From JBBDLF01 sp040879025 (GTDB taxonomy: Bacteria > Pseudomonadota > Gammaproteobacteria > Pseudomonadales > Pseudohongiellaceae), in the NCBI GenBank assembly GCA_040879025.1, contig JBBDLF010000019.1, forward strand, positions 57,064 through 121,063: a stretch of DNA of 64,000 bases, in the 5' to 3' direction. Under the pieces are notes generated by a model. It ran no database searches. It worked only from the letters and a program-made list of their open reading frames with translations, and was not told the DNA's origin. A program made the translations under genes and the position numbers. Below, piece by piece: positions 26,061 through 35,177 of this stretch (positions are counted from its first letter, which is position 1; the number at the start of each line of letters is the position of its first letter).

Positions 26061-28916
26061 TTACAGAGAAACTTCCATGCTGAATGAAAGCGTTCTGCCA
26101 AACGGATCATACAGCCTCGTTTCAAAACCTCCGGGGATCGGCAGTCTTTGCGGCTGCCAGTCGAACAGGTTATTGATCCCGACTCCCAGGATCACGTCCT
26201 GGCCAAATCCGAACAGGCTGTCCATGGCATAGCTGTAGTTGGTGTCCACCTGCCAGGAATGCCTGACATTGGTCGGCCGTTCCACCGAGTCCACCACACC
26301 GGGCGTAATCGGCGTAATGGGCGCCCGGTCGGTAAAGCCGACATCGTCCACGTAGCGCGCCACGAACCTGGCGGAGTGCTGGCCCATGAACCAGTCGACG
26401 CTGCCGTTGTACTTCAGTTTGGGCAATGGCGGCGCCTTGCCTGTTTCACCGTTTTGCAGGCCATTCACGTCGATAATGCCATCCAGGGTAGTGAGCAGGT
26501 ATTCGTCGATGTAAGAGCCGACCAGGCCAAAGGTGAATTGCCCATAGTTCGAGGACGTCCAGGTATAACGAGCGTTCAGGTCAAATACCTTGACGTTGAC
26601 CGACTCGACATTCTCCGGCACCTCGATAAACAGTGTCGGACCGTACGTGGTTGGGCTGCGAACCAGTAGGGGGTTGGGATTTGCATCCAGCCACGCTTCC
26701 GCGGCCTGCCGGTCGGCCGAACCGGGGGTGGGATCATAACTGGCGGGGGATCGCCCGGTGGCAGCCAGCATCCTTTGGAACTGTTCGTTCACAATGTCTA
26801 TGCTGTCGGGGGATACGATCCGGCCGTCAAAGTCGATTTCCTGGTAATCCAGTCCGAGGGACAACCCGTCGAGCGGCTCCCAGGTAAAACCGACATTTTT
26901 AATAACCGACTGTTCCTCACCCAGGTTGGGGTTGGTGGAGACACAGGATTCCACTCCCAGCAACGTGATACCGGTTATCGGGTCGGCGCCGTCGCGTTCG
27001 ATTCCGCAATTGGTCAGGCGAATCGGACCGATCTGGTTGGCCGCCGGGGCCAGGAAGCCTTCACCCCACGACGCGCGGATAGCCAGATTGGAAAATGGTT
27101 CATAACGAAACGCGACTTTGGGCGTGGTTGTGCGCAGGTCAATGTCCTCAAACTTTTCGTACCGCGCGGCGGCCTGCATTGACAGGTTGTGCAGAATCGG
27201 GATTTCCAGTTCCATGAAGGTGGACCTTACCAGCGAGTCATCCACACTGTTTGGGGCAATAGTGGCGGGGCCGCCGGCACCGGATGAGGTGGAGATGTTG
27301 TTACCCAGCGACGCCGGCCGATCCGGTTTGCTGATTGCCCGCGAATCGCGAATGTGAACGCCATAAGCCATCTGCACCGGGCCGGCGGGGAAATCCCATA
27401 ACTCACCGGTGACAAATGAGTCGAAGGTCATCAGCCGGTTTCGGCTGCGAATGCGATCGCCTTTCGCGAAAAGCCAGTCAACCACTTCCTGGGTATTGCT
27501 CGTCACACCTTCCTCGTAGTACGGAGAGCGCGGGTCGGAAGACAGCAATGGGTTGTACCACTGATCGCCATTCGGACCGCCCTGGCCCTGCAGACCAGCG
27601 ATCACGTGATCCGCCAGTCCTTCATAGGATTTCAGGCTCCAGCGGCGTTGCTGGTGTGTAAACCAGGTTTCGCCCGTCCAGCTTCCGCCGATATCATAGC
27701 GCCCACCGAATTTATACCTGTCGGTGTAATAAGTCGATTCGTCCCATTGGGATCCGTTCTTGACGTAACTTGGCTTTGGCCCCTGATCAAAGCCGCTGAA
27801 CAGCCGGAGGGAAACCGGAATCAACGCTTCGCCAATGGGATTTGCCGGATGATTGGCCGGCATGATGACCTGCGGTTTCCAGGCGCTGGAAACGGGGCTC
27901 ATCGGCTCGGTGATGAATGTCGAAACCCGGTGATCAAAAACAACCTGGGCTTCGAGCTCCAGCCAGTCGGTTGCCTGGTAGGTGGTGCTGGAGTAAACCG
28001 ATATTTCTTCCTGCGGTCGGTTGTATTGAATCCATTGGCCATAGTTAAAAATGCACTTGCCACCGTTGACAGTGGTCGGCCGGCCGCTGGGGTGATTGCC
28101 GTTCTTGCCCTTGTCTTCGTTGCCCTCGTTAAAGGTGCCGCAGGAGGGGTCGATCAGCACATCGCCGGTTTCCAGCGAACTATAGGTACCGCCAGGACCA
28201 TCCTGAAACAGGTCATTGTCGAAACGCAGATAACGTGAACGTTCACCGCGCTTGAGCGGAGTGTTCTTTGAGCCTTCCACCGCGAGCACGGTATTGACAT
28301 TGTTCCAGGAGCGACCCCAAAGCATCGACGCCTTGTATTCTTCAAAATCACCTCCGTCATCCCGGCTGTAGAAAGTGCGGGTGCGAATTCCGTCGTATTC
28401 CTTGATGGGAATAATATTTACCACGCCTGCCACCGCATCGGAACCGTACAGGGCCGCTCCGCCGTCAAGCACCACTTCCATGCGGCTCAATGCGATACTG
28501 GGGACAATGGACACGACCTCCTCCGAGTTGACGGTGCGGCTGCCGTCGAACAGGGTGAGTGTGCTGCTGGGTCCGAGACCTCTGAGATTAAATCCGGCAG
28601 AATTGCCGTCCTGACCGCCACCGGGGCCACCCAACACGTTGGATACCGCGTCGGTGTTTGCCGTATAGACCAGGTCGCGCATGAACTGACCCATATTGAT
28701 GGAACCTGAATTGAGTACAGCTTCCTGTTCCAGGGTATCCACGGGTGACGCCCCATTAAAGGAACTGTTTCGAATATAGGAACCTGTGACAACCAGTTCT
28801 TCGATTTCTCTGTCTTCGTCCTGGGCGTGTGCGCTTAGTGGGATGGCCAATGCCGCCACAATGCTGCTGCACAAAAGCTTTCTGCGGTATGGCCTGAAAT
28901 GACTTGTGTTATGCAT
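26061..28916 (-). CDS. TonB-dependent receptor
   Basis: A 951-residue outer-membrane receptor. Signal peptide to about residue 31 (IPLSAHAQ), TonB box EIEELVVTGSYIR, then the plug with GFNLRGLGPSSTLTLFDGSR and MEVVLDGGAALYGSDAVAGV. The barrel ends ...RTLSFSMEVSL. Size and plug style match receptors annotated for siderophores, polymers or plant-derived compounds in marine proteobacteria. The gene lies 108 bp beyond the PHM-like/secreted pair on the same strand and may import the product or substrate of that enzyme (inference). Confidence 0.92.
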   Translation of the reverse strand: MHNTSHFRPYRRKLLCSSIVAALAIPLSAHAQDEDREIEELVVTGSYIRNSSFNGASPVDTLEQEAVLNSGSINMGQFMRDLVYTANTDAVSNVLGGPGGGQDGNSAGFNLRGLGPSSTLTLFDGSRTVNSEEVVSIVPSIALSRMEVVLDGGAALYGSDAVAGVVNIIPIKEYDGIRTRTFYSRDDGGDFEEYKASMLWGRSWNNVNTVLAVEGSKNTPLKRGERSRYLRFDNDLFQDGPGGTYSSLETGDVLIDPSCGTFNEGNEDKGKNGNHPSGRPTTVNGGKCIFNYGQWIQYNRPQEEISVYSSTTYQATDWLELEAQVVFDHRVSTFITEPMSPVSSAWKPQVIMPANHPANPIGEALIPVSLRLFSGFDQGPKPSYVKNGSQWDESTYYTDRYKFGGRYDIGGSWTGETWFTHQQRRWSLKSYEGLADHVIAGLQGQGGPNGDQWYNPLLSSDPRSPYYEEGVTSNTQEVVDWLFAKGDRIRSRNRLMTFDSFVTGELWDFPAGPVQMAYGVHIRDSRAISKPDRPASLGNNISTSSGAGGPATIAPNSVDDSLVRSTFMELEIPILHNLSMQAAARYEKFEDIDLRTTTPKVAFRYEPFSNLAIRASWGEGFLAPAANQIGPIRLTNCGIERDGADPITGITLLGVESCVSTNPNLGEEQSVIKNVGFTWEPLDGLSLGLDYQEIDFDGRIVSPDSIDIVNEQFQRMLAATGRSPASYDPTPGSADRQAAEAWLDANPNPLLVRSPTTYGPTLFIEVPENVESVNVKVFDLNARYTWTSSNYGQFTFGLVGSYIDEYLLTTLDGIIDVNGLQNGETGKAPPLPKLKYNGSVDWFMGQHSARFVARYVDDVGFTDRAPITPITPGVVDSVERPTNVRHSWQVDTNYSYAMDSLFGFGQDVILGVGINNLFDWQPQRLPIPGGFETRLYDPFGRTLSFSMEVSL

Positions 28917-29024
28917 TGTTTATACTCCTTGGGTTTCTTTTAATAATTATTGCTTTTGGGTTGTTATATTGAACGCGTCAACCGGCCTTGATGGAGAGCC
29001 GAGGAGAAACGAACGGGGTCTGTA

Positions 29025-29978
29025 TCAGGGTGTTACATGTACGGTGACGTATTGATCATCATAAAGTCCGCCGTCATCCGCCCGCGCCCAAAGTACGTAG
29101 GTGCCGGGAGAATCAAAGGTGATATCGACTTCATACAGGCCGTCTTCCGGGACAGGAGGCGGTTCCCACAGCGGCGCCCACGGGGAGTTCGCCGAAGTAC
29201 GGGTGTCTTCCCAGGGTTTCACCTGCGGCGGATCAAATTTCACCTGACTGGCATCGCCGCGGTAGACATTCCAGGACAGAAAAAGCCCATTGGTTTTGCC
29301 CACCGTCGTTCGCCGTGGCGGAGTCAACAGCCGTTCGCGGGCGCTCTCGGCACCGCGCTCCACCGTCTGGCGTCGCGGCGCCGGCAGCTTATCATCGTCC
29401 ACTCGGGAGACGAGGGCTAAAGGCTCTCCCACGCGAGTGGTGCGGGTGTGATTACCCGGCATTGTATCGCCGATAACGGTGATCTCTGGCGGGGTGTTCG
29501 CTCTCGACTCCGGGCTGCTGGTACCGGCACCCAGAGAACCGGTTTCCGAGGCGATCACCATGTTGTCAATGGTGTAGTCGGTGGCCAGTGTGGCATAGGC
29601 TCGTCGGGTTTCCCCGTTACTGGTGAGCGTCCACACCAGTTCCCTGTCGCCCCAGTCGGAAGGAACCACAACCTCAAAAGTGAACCGGTTCCTGCGCGGT
29701 AAAAAGTGAGTGGGTTGTCCGCGGTCGGGTTCACCCGGAGAAAAACTGTTGTTCTCTCCCACCGGCACGTCCAGCTCATCTTCCCAGTTTTCATTCATGT
29801 AGCCAAAAATGAAACTGAAGGTGCCGTCTTCGTTCTCCCACCATCCTTCATAGGCCGGTTCTATATGCTGGCCGCGACGGAACGACTCCTGTGCGCCGGC
29901 AAACTGGCCCAGACAGGCGAAAACAAGCACCGCGGCGATGCCTGACTTCATTCCACTTGCAATTGTTCGTGCTTTCAT
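29025..29978 (-). CDS. Secreted protein of unknown function with PKD-like C-terminus
   Basis: A 317-residue exported protein (leader ends near LGQFAGAQ). I do not recognise its family. It contains a strand-rich segment ENEDGTFSFIFGYMNENWE, repeated in many genes of this type beside PHM-like proteins, and a C-terminal Ig/PKD-like stretch DITFDSPGTYVLWARADDGG. It starts 6 bp after the stop of the haem/copper protein, so the two form a tight operon and very likely work together in the periplasm. Confidence 0.7.
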   Translation of the reverse strand: MKARTIASGMKSGIAAVLVFACLGQFAGAQESFRRGQHIEPAYEGWWENEDGTFSFIFGYMNENWEDELDVPVGENNSFSPGEPDRGQPTHFLPRRNRFTFEVVVPSDWGDRELVWTLTSNGETRRAYATLATDYTIDNMVIASETGSLGAGTSSPESRANTPPEITVIGDTMPGNHTRTTRVGEPLALVSRVDDDKLPAPRRQTVERGAESARERLLTPPRRTTVGKTNGLFLSWNVYRGDASQVKFDPPQVKPWEDTRTSANSPWAPLWEPPPVPEDGLYEVDITFDSPGTYVLWARADDGGLYDDQYVTVHVTP

Positions 29979-29984
29979 ACGCCA

Positions 29985-31460
29985 TTACTCCCCGGCCACA
30001 TCAACAACCTCGTCTTCGGAAGCCGCTTCAACGTCTTCCAGTACAGGCGATACCAGCGGTGCACCGCACAGAGGGCAGCCGATGACGTGATCATTGGGAC
30101 CGAGATCAAGGCGTTCGCGGCGTTCAGCCATCTCCTCCAGAAACTGTTCTTCTGTCATGGCGACCTTGATACCCAGATCAATAAACATATTGGTCACCGA
30201 CCGGTTACCGGAACCCTGCCAGTTTCTCGGATCGGGCACATTGGGGTTGGTATCGGTATTATTCATGTAGCCTACTATGTGCATGATCGTGCCTTTGGGC
30301 AGCAACGGCGCGTAGTCGTCTTCAAACGCGTAGCCACGAACCCAGTTATGGTCGTAGCCGACACAGGCCAGGGTCTCCACCGTATATCCCCAGATCGCTT
30401 CGAGACACATGCGTTCACCGGGGGCATGCAGGTGGGGTTCAAACGTAACGTACTTGGTAGGTTGTTCCAGAACGGAATAGGCGTGCAGCTCCTGATTGTT
30501 CTGGTTGCCGGCGATGCTGATATCGACACCATTGCCCAGTCCCAGAGAAACCCGCTCATACTTCGGCTCGTAGCCTACGGGGTGGAATCGGTAGCCGATT
30601 TCCAGATGACCTGTGGTATCCAGACCGTTGGAATGCAGATGTACCGAGTCAGACACGATGTAGGAACCTGCCTCCAGTAGCCTGCCGCCGTCAGGGTCGA
30701 AGATGTCCGCATTGCGACCTACTTCGTGGACGGGCCACGAGACGGGGTCACCCACGCGTTCACCGTTTTCGTCAAGTACCGCGGTACTCCAGATCATGTG
30801 GTGAAAAATGTAACGCCCGCCTACAGTCTGGCGGCCCGTACCGGTGGTGGAACTCACGTCGTTCACTTCAATAATTTCCACTGACTTGACATAGCGATCT
30901 TCTGTCAGGCCGGTGGGAACTCTGTCAATTTCTCCCCACCAGTCGGGCGTGCCCGCGAGTTTGGTTACCGAATTGGTTTTGACGATCAGGTCCGGCTCGC
31001 CCGCAGTCCAGGTGACGCTGTCATCGAACACCCGGGGTTCAGGGGCGTCAGCCGGGTTGCCGCGTGGTGTACCGCTTCGTGCCCAGGTGGAGATAGCAGT
31101 GATCTCGGCGTCATTGAGCGAGGGATCCTGCTTGTAGTTCTGAATGCCGACGTCCTTCTCCATGTACCACGGGGGCATTGCACCAGCCCGGTCGCGGAGT
31201 CCGGTTTTGTATTCGATCAGTCCTGCATACGGCACGACTTCTTCGTAAGTAACCAATGGCATCGGTGCCACGCCACCGGCTCTGTGGCAGTTCTGACAAC
31301 TACGCTGCAAAATCGGTTCAATATCTTCGTGGAACGTCACCTCGCTGGTCTGGGCTGAGGCGACTGATGAAACCAACGTGACAAAAAGTGCCAGTGCCGC
31401 TTTGCATAGACTGGAGACAACGCGGTCGAGCTTAAGATTGTTATATACTTGACATCGCAC
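29985..31460 (-). CDS. Periplasmic haem c plus Cu(II) monooxygenase (PHM-like) protein
   Basis: A 491-residue secreted protein starting at GTG. After a signal peptide (about 1-37) comes one c-type haem site C55-Q-N-C58-H59 in a short cytochrome domain. The larger part shows the ligand pattern of Cu type II ascorbate-dependent monooxygenases: H220-H221-M222, H274xH276, H343xH345 (PHLHAPG) and a candidate methionine ligand at M425. A C-terminal CPLC (462-465) is an extra thiol pair. This combination suggests a copper hydroxylase fed with electrons by its own haem. Substrate unknown. It heads an operon with a secreted protein and is followed by TonB receptors. Confidence 0.78.
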   Translation of the reverse strand: MRCQVYNNLKLDRVVSSLCKAALALFVTLVSSVASAQTSEVTFHEDIEPILQRSCQNCHRAGGVAPMPLVTYEEVVPYAGLIEYKTGLRDRAGAMPPWYMEKDVGIQNYKQDPSLNDAEITAISTWARSGTPRGNPADAPEPRVFDDSVTWTAGEPDLIVKTNSVTKLAGTPDWWGEIDRVPTGLTEDRYVKSVEIIEVNDVSSTTGTGRQTVGGRYIFHHMIWSTAVLDENGERVGDPVSWPVHEVGRNADIFDPDGGRLLEAGSYIVSDSVHLHSNGLDTTGHLEIGYRFHPVGYEPKYERVSLGLGNGVDISIAGNQNNQELHAYSVLEQPTKYVTFEPHLHAPGERMCLEAIWGYTVETLACVGYDHNWVRGYAFEDDYAPLLPKGTIMHIVGYMNNTDTNPNVPDPRNWQGSGNRSVTNMFIDLGIKVAMTEEQFLEEMAERRERLDLGPNDHVIGCPLCGAPLVSPVLEDVEAASEDEVVDVAGE

Positions 31461-31924
31461 AATCGATTCCTCCGCAGTTCAGGACAGAGCACTGTCCCAA
31501 TTGAAAAACGTGTGGATCTGGCTTCAAAACGTATGGAAACCGGATAGTTCAATATGCCCAGAACCGTCACGACCCGTCTGCCGGAAAATGAAGAAAAAGT
31601 GCGCGATTCTGGAGGAGTGCAGAATTCGGAGGAAAAAGGCGGGGGCTATAGCTTTGAATTATCTGACTTTATTTATGAGCCGCTGATTGTAAACCGTAAC
31701 CCTGGCTATAAGGTAACGTAGAGCAGGCGATCAGTCCGCGGCTGACTGGTACTGTACGACGCTGAAACGCCCATCAAGGCGGACTTGACTATTTACGCGG
31801 CTCCAACAGGCAGGCTCCGGGAACTCCAGCCGATGCTGGATTTCCCAGACAAACCTTGATCTCCCCCGAGGGAAGGCCTGAGGGGCGTGTATGGCGGGCG
31901 TTGCCCTTTACCTGCTCGAGGATT
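31461..31924. other. 464-bp divergent region between two minus-strand genes, with one tiny ORF
   Basis: Promoter region of the haem/copper operon plus the tail flank of the small secreted protein. Apart from the 55-codon ORF at 31554-31721 nothing is recognisable. Confidence 0.5.
31554..31721 (+). CDS. Possible 55-residue ORF, function unknown
   Basis: Starts MPRTVTTRLPENEEKV, which faintly resembles the first strand of ribbon-helix-helix antitoxins, then continues with a Gly-rich and acidic part ending NPGYKVT. There is no clear ribosome-binding site and no partner gene. It may be a remnant. Low confidence that it is expressed. Confidence 0.2.
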   Translation: MPRTVTTRLPENEEKVRDSGGVQNSEEKGGGYSFELSDFIYEPLIVNRNPGYKVT

Positions 31925-32290
31925 CTATTTCTTGCTAGCCGTCGCCGGAATGGACCCCATGGAGGAATTCAACATCCCGCTCAGCTTGCCTTCCTCGAGT
32001 GTCATCTTGATATCCACCGAGCCGCCCTGTTGATCGGGCGCGTTGAAGCTCAGGGTGTCGCCATCGAACGTCACGTCGGAGACCGGCGTCACGCCGAATT
32101 CAGAGGAACCCATGGAGCCTGTCAGGCCTTCAGTGGTTTCAGTGATGGTCAGATCGAGATCGATCAGCATACCCTGAGCATCCAGTGACATAAGCCAGGT
32201 GCCGGTGATCGCTGAATTGTCCGCCGCAAACGCCTGGCTGCCAAGTAGTAAGAGCAAGCCGGCAAGTGTGTTGATGATTGTCTTTTTCAT
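31925..32290 (-). CDS. Small secreted beta-rich protein
   Basis: 121 residues counted from the ATG at 32290, which opens a clear signal peptide (MKKTIINTLAGLLLLLGSQ, cleavage near AFA-AD). The mature part has repeated T-G-x-W/L...G patterns (ITGTWLMSLDAQG, LTGSMGSSEFG, LSGMLNSSMG) like lipocalin-type or DUF-type periplasmic domains. No family is assigned. It is monocistronic. Confidence 0.7.
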   Translation of the reverse strand: MKKTIINTLAGLLLLLGSQAFAADNSAITGTWLMSLDAQGMLIDLDLTITETTEGLTGSMGSSEFGVTPVSDVTFDGDTLSFNAPDQQGGSVDIKMTLEEGKLSGMLNSSMGSIPATASKK

Positions 32291-32470
32291 TATTGAGTGC
32301 CCCCTGAGCATTGATTATGGATCCGCCTCCCACTATATCCGTGTCATTCTCGGGCGCAAGCTTGGCGCGACGGCAAGGCCGTTTTCCCCGGCAAAGCGAG
32401 TACCAGGGACTGGATCGCCAGCTCCGCTGCTCAATTATAATACCGCATCAACATCGTGGACACGCCCGTG

Positions 32471-32660
32471 CTTTGCCAACGAGAACAGCTTACTCAAGTT
32501 GCTTTACGCCGGTATACTGAAGGCCTCTGAGCGCTGGACTCATCCAATTCAGAACTGGAATTTGACGCTGTCGCAACTGACGATTCACTTCCCGGAGCGA
32601 CTCGATGACTATATCAGCCTGTAATGGCTGTTAGGCTGACACAGAGTTTTGAACACCCTC
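32471..32660 (+). mobile_element. 3' tail of an IS256-family element (detached, 190 bp)
   Basis: Identical over 190 bp to 37729-37918, the end of the broken IS256-type element. It encodes the last transposase residues (ENSLLKLLYAGILKASERW...) and the right terminal inverted repeat. Nothing of the rest of the element is present. Its outer end abuts the stop codon of the scrambled RHS tip (32661). Confidence 0.92.
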
Positions 32661-33551
32661 TCAACATTTGTCACAATATCTTTTAAGCCCCTCTTCGTAA
32701 ATCTTACTCTGTCTATCAACAACAAAGAAAAGGTAAAGTGGATTTTTATCTCCGAACTGGTCATCGCAATAAATGCGACATCCAGATTCTTGACCTTTAC
32801 ATTGTTTCCAGCAGTTCAGCCAGCACTTGACATGTTCATCACAAGCTCCAGGCGTTAAATCTGGAATAATCCAAGTGCTTTTACGGGACCCTTCAGGCCC
32901 ACATTTACCACCGAACGGGCCAGCTGTTGGATTTGAGTACTTATTAGCTCTTGGTACATTCGCAAACGCATTGAGGCCATAGAAATCAGTATAATTCCCA
33001 GGACTGTTCTCCGCGAGGTAAACCCCCAAGGCCGGGTCGACGACGTAGGACAATAAGGCGGACGTTAGCTGCTCACTGACAAAGGTACATCCGGGGGACA
33101 GCGCGGTGGTTGATCTCGTCGGTGAAAAACTGCTGTCCCTTGTCGACGAAAAAATCCATAATAGCTGTGCTGATACTGGCTGTCGGCCCCGCCATCCCAC
33201 GCCAAGGGTGCCACTGCCCGTGGTCGCCAGTGAATAACCAAACCGAAAGTCAGGGCTGGGGTTCGGGTTGGCGATGGTCTGCAGCAAGGCACCATCATTA
33301 CCGTTGAACACATAGACCGCGCCGGCGTTAACACCGCTCACCGTATCGTTCCAGGCGCCGACGACGATATCACCTTGACCGGTGGCGGACACCGACCAGC
33401 CGAAATAGTCCTCGCCACTCGGGTTGGGATTCCGAAGGGCCCCCTGTCTGGGATTAGTAGTTCTATTGGCCTGTGTGGCAGTGTAAACCGTAGAAATCTC
33501 TATACAGCCGGGCACGGCGCAGTGATTCCCCGTGTCGGTGAAATGCTGCAC
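32661..33551 (-). pseudogene. Scrambled RHS-locus fragment ending in a PLA2-like tip (tip 2)
   Basis: A 296-codon open frame made of out-of-order pieces of the 1418-residue protein and of tip 1. In order: end of the sixth repeat (HFTDTGNHCAVPGC), a scrap of tip 1 (ATQANRTTNPRQG), part of the FG-GAP propeller (NPNPSGEDYFGW...), again the repeat/LRR junction (CTFVSEQLTSALLSYV), and then a cysteine-rich tip (PFGGKCGPEG...CDEHVKCWLNC). The tip resembles tip 1, but the catalytic-type HD is HV. No signal peptide, no immunity gene downstream. Probably not functional; could act as a donor for recombination. Confidence 0.75.
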
Positions 33552-33570
33552 GCCGAGCTTGTCGATACGT

Positions 33571-33616
33571 CAGCCCGTAATGGCTGTTAGGCTGACACAG
33601 AGTTTTGAACACCCTC
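33571..33616 (+). mobile_element. Terminal 46 bp of the IS256-type element
   Basis: Matches the last 46 bp of the element ending at 37918 (CAGCCYGTAATGGCTGTTAG onward), including the terminal inverted repeat. It separates the scrambled fragment from the tip-1 immunity gene and lies 25 bp from that gene's stop. Confidence 0.85.
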
Positions 33617-33640
33617 ACACCCTCTTAAGTTCTCAAATTA

Positions 33641-34033
33641 TCAGTGTCCCCTGTGGTTATGTATTACGAGCAAATATGAGACAAATAATAAAACAATAAA
33701 CAATTGCTCCAGCGCCAGCCCTACTGGAACGCCTTCTGATAGCCAATAATAAGCTCCTTGTATCCCGCAAGCTAGAACCGCAATAGCTGTGCTAATGCAA
33801 GCCAACATCATCCAAATTGATTTTTTGTAACTGCGCATAGGAAGGAACCCTAATATAACAGCAGGAATTCCATAACTTACTGCATATAACGCATCCAACA
33901 CATAAAGGTCTCCTGCATACCAAACAATACCAAAAAGACCTGCACTACCGTAAAATATCAGTAAGATCCTGATCGCAAGTTCTATTATGTGACTAGCAAT
34001 TATCACAACCCTGTTCTCTTTTAAGGCGATCAT
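33641..34033 (-). CDS. Four-TM membrane protein, putative immunity protein for RHS tip 1
   Basis: 130 residues from the ATG at 34033. About four hydrophobic helices are visible (VVIIASHIIELAIRILLIFY, LYAVSYGIPAVILGFL, MLACISTAIAVLACGI, LEQLFIVLLFVSYLLVI). The gene overlaps the end of the tip-1 ORF by about 41 nt. Position directly behind an RHS tip is the usual place for an immunity gene, and a membrane protein would fit a toxin acting on phospholipid. The assignment is by context; no known family is recognised. A longer in-frame start at 34096 is less likely. Confidence 0.6.
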   Translation of the reverse strand: MIALKENRVVIIASHIIELAIRILLIFYGSAGLFGIVWYAGDLYVLDALYAVSYGIPAVILGFLPMRSYKKSIWMMLACISTAIAVLACGIQGAYYWLSEGVPVGLALEQLFIVLLFVSYLLVIHNHRGH

Positions 34034-34661
34034 AGGTAGATTGTCCAAGTATTTGAGTGATGAAACCAAATGGGAAATTCCTTTTGCGCAGTTCAAGGTC
34101 GCAGTCTAATTTGCATTCATTTCCTCTACAGTCAGCCACGCAATTCAAGTAGCATTCATCGTGTTCTCTGCACGTCGCTGGAGATACATCTGGAATCCAT
34201 GTAGCAGATGGTCGCCCTTCAGGACCGCAAACTCCTCCAAACGGTCCTTGCCTAGGATTGGACATTCTGTTCGCTTGAGTTGCTGCAAATGCATTTAATC
34301 CAAAATAGTCCTCAATTGTTACTGGATTGCCTATCGCATACTCATACGAATTTATCCCGCCATTCAACCCAATCGGGTCACTCTCCACATACCTTCCCGT
34401 TGTCGGGTCATAATCCCTAAAGTAATTGTAATGCAGCTTGGACTCCCCATCCTCATACTGCCCAGGAAACCTTACGTTGTTCTCGATATTGGCTACTGTT
34501 TCCTCGACCTCTCCAAACGGCTCGTAACTGCCAGCCCAGACAATGCTTTGTGATTCATCCGTAATCCGCTGCGGCGTCCCCAGGTGATCATTGTGTACAA
34601 AATAAGTCGCTTCGTCCTCGGTCCCAGTGTCGTCCACTAAAGCAATCTGCTGCCCATTCAC
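33993..34661 (-). pseudogene. Orphan RHS C-terminal core with PLA2-like toxin tip (tip 1)
   Basis: A 222-residue frame. Its first 115 residues match the RHS core of the 1418-residue protein (YFVHNDHLGTPQRITDE, YEPFGEVEETVA, NYFRDYDPTTGRYVESDPIG). Then follows a distinct cysteine-rich toxin domain (about 122-222) with CREHDECYLNC, the CxxHDxxC pattern of phospholipase A2. RHS sequence continues upstream to about 34784 but a 2-nt deletion relative to the full-length copy breaks the frame. There is no shell or signal peptide, so it is an orphan tip cassette. Homology to the intact locus would let it be recombined into place. Confidence 0.75.
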
Positions 34662-34804
34662 ATAGACATACTCTCTAGTGGTCTGCCCGGTCGCCGCATC
34701 GATCTCCGCAATCGCCCGTCCCGCCTGATCGTAGATGAAGTGGGTGGTGGTAGTCGTCCCCGTTCACAGTTTTGGCGACCCGTTACATCTTAGCCCTACC
34801 GTTC

Positions 34805-35177
34805 CTAATGCTCCCTGTATTCTTTTTGGTTAGCAATTGCCAATTGCGTTGAGAGTCTCCATCTGTCAACAAACAAGAGGCCAAATGTTAAACCTATAGC
34901 GGAAATAACCGAATTAAGTGCTAAAGAGCGAATATGCACTGCTGCAGAAGTCAATTGTGAAAGTGTAATTACGACTACGATGAGAGATAGATAGAAAGGA
35001 AAATGCAATAATTACATACTTGGGGAAACGGGCTTGATAAATTTTTTTGAATTCATTTTCGAAACGCAAGCGTGAATCGCGTACTTTTCTTAGATTACGT
35101 TCTGTATTTCTGTAAACGAGTACGCCAACGGTGATAATCGCTAAATAGAGTAGTTGTCCAAATTGAGTTATTGTCAA
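34805..35177 (-). pseudogene. Frameshifted small membrane protein beside IS256 (possible old immunity gene)
   Basis: Two overlapping frames make one plausible protein: an N-terminal part with a TM segment (LLYLAIITVGVLVYRNTERN) and a C-terminal part with two TM segments (YLSLIVVVITLSQLTSAA, VISAIGLTFGLLFV). The shift lies near 35006-35012. The 5' end coincides with the inverted repeat of the IS at 35177, so the gene was probably cut by the insertion. Family unknown. Its place behind RHS-derived sequence suggests an immunity or accessory gene, but this is inference. Confidence 0.4.
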
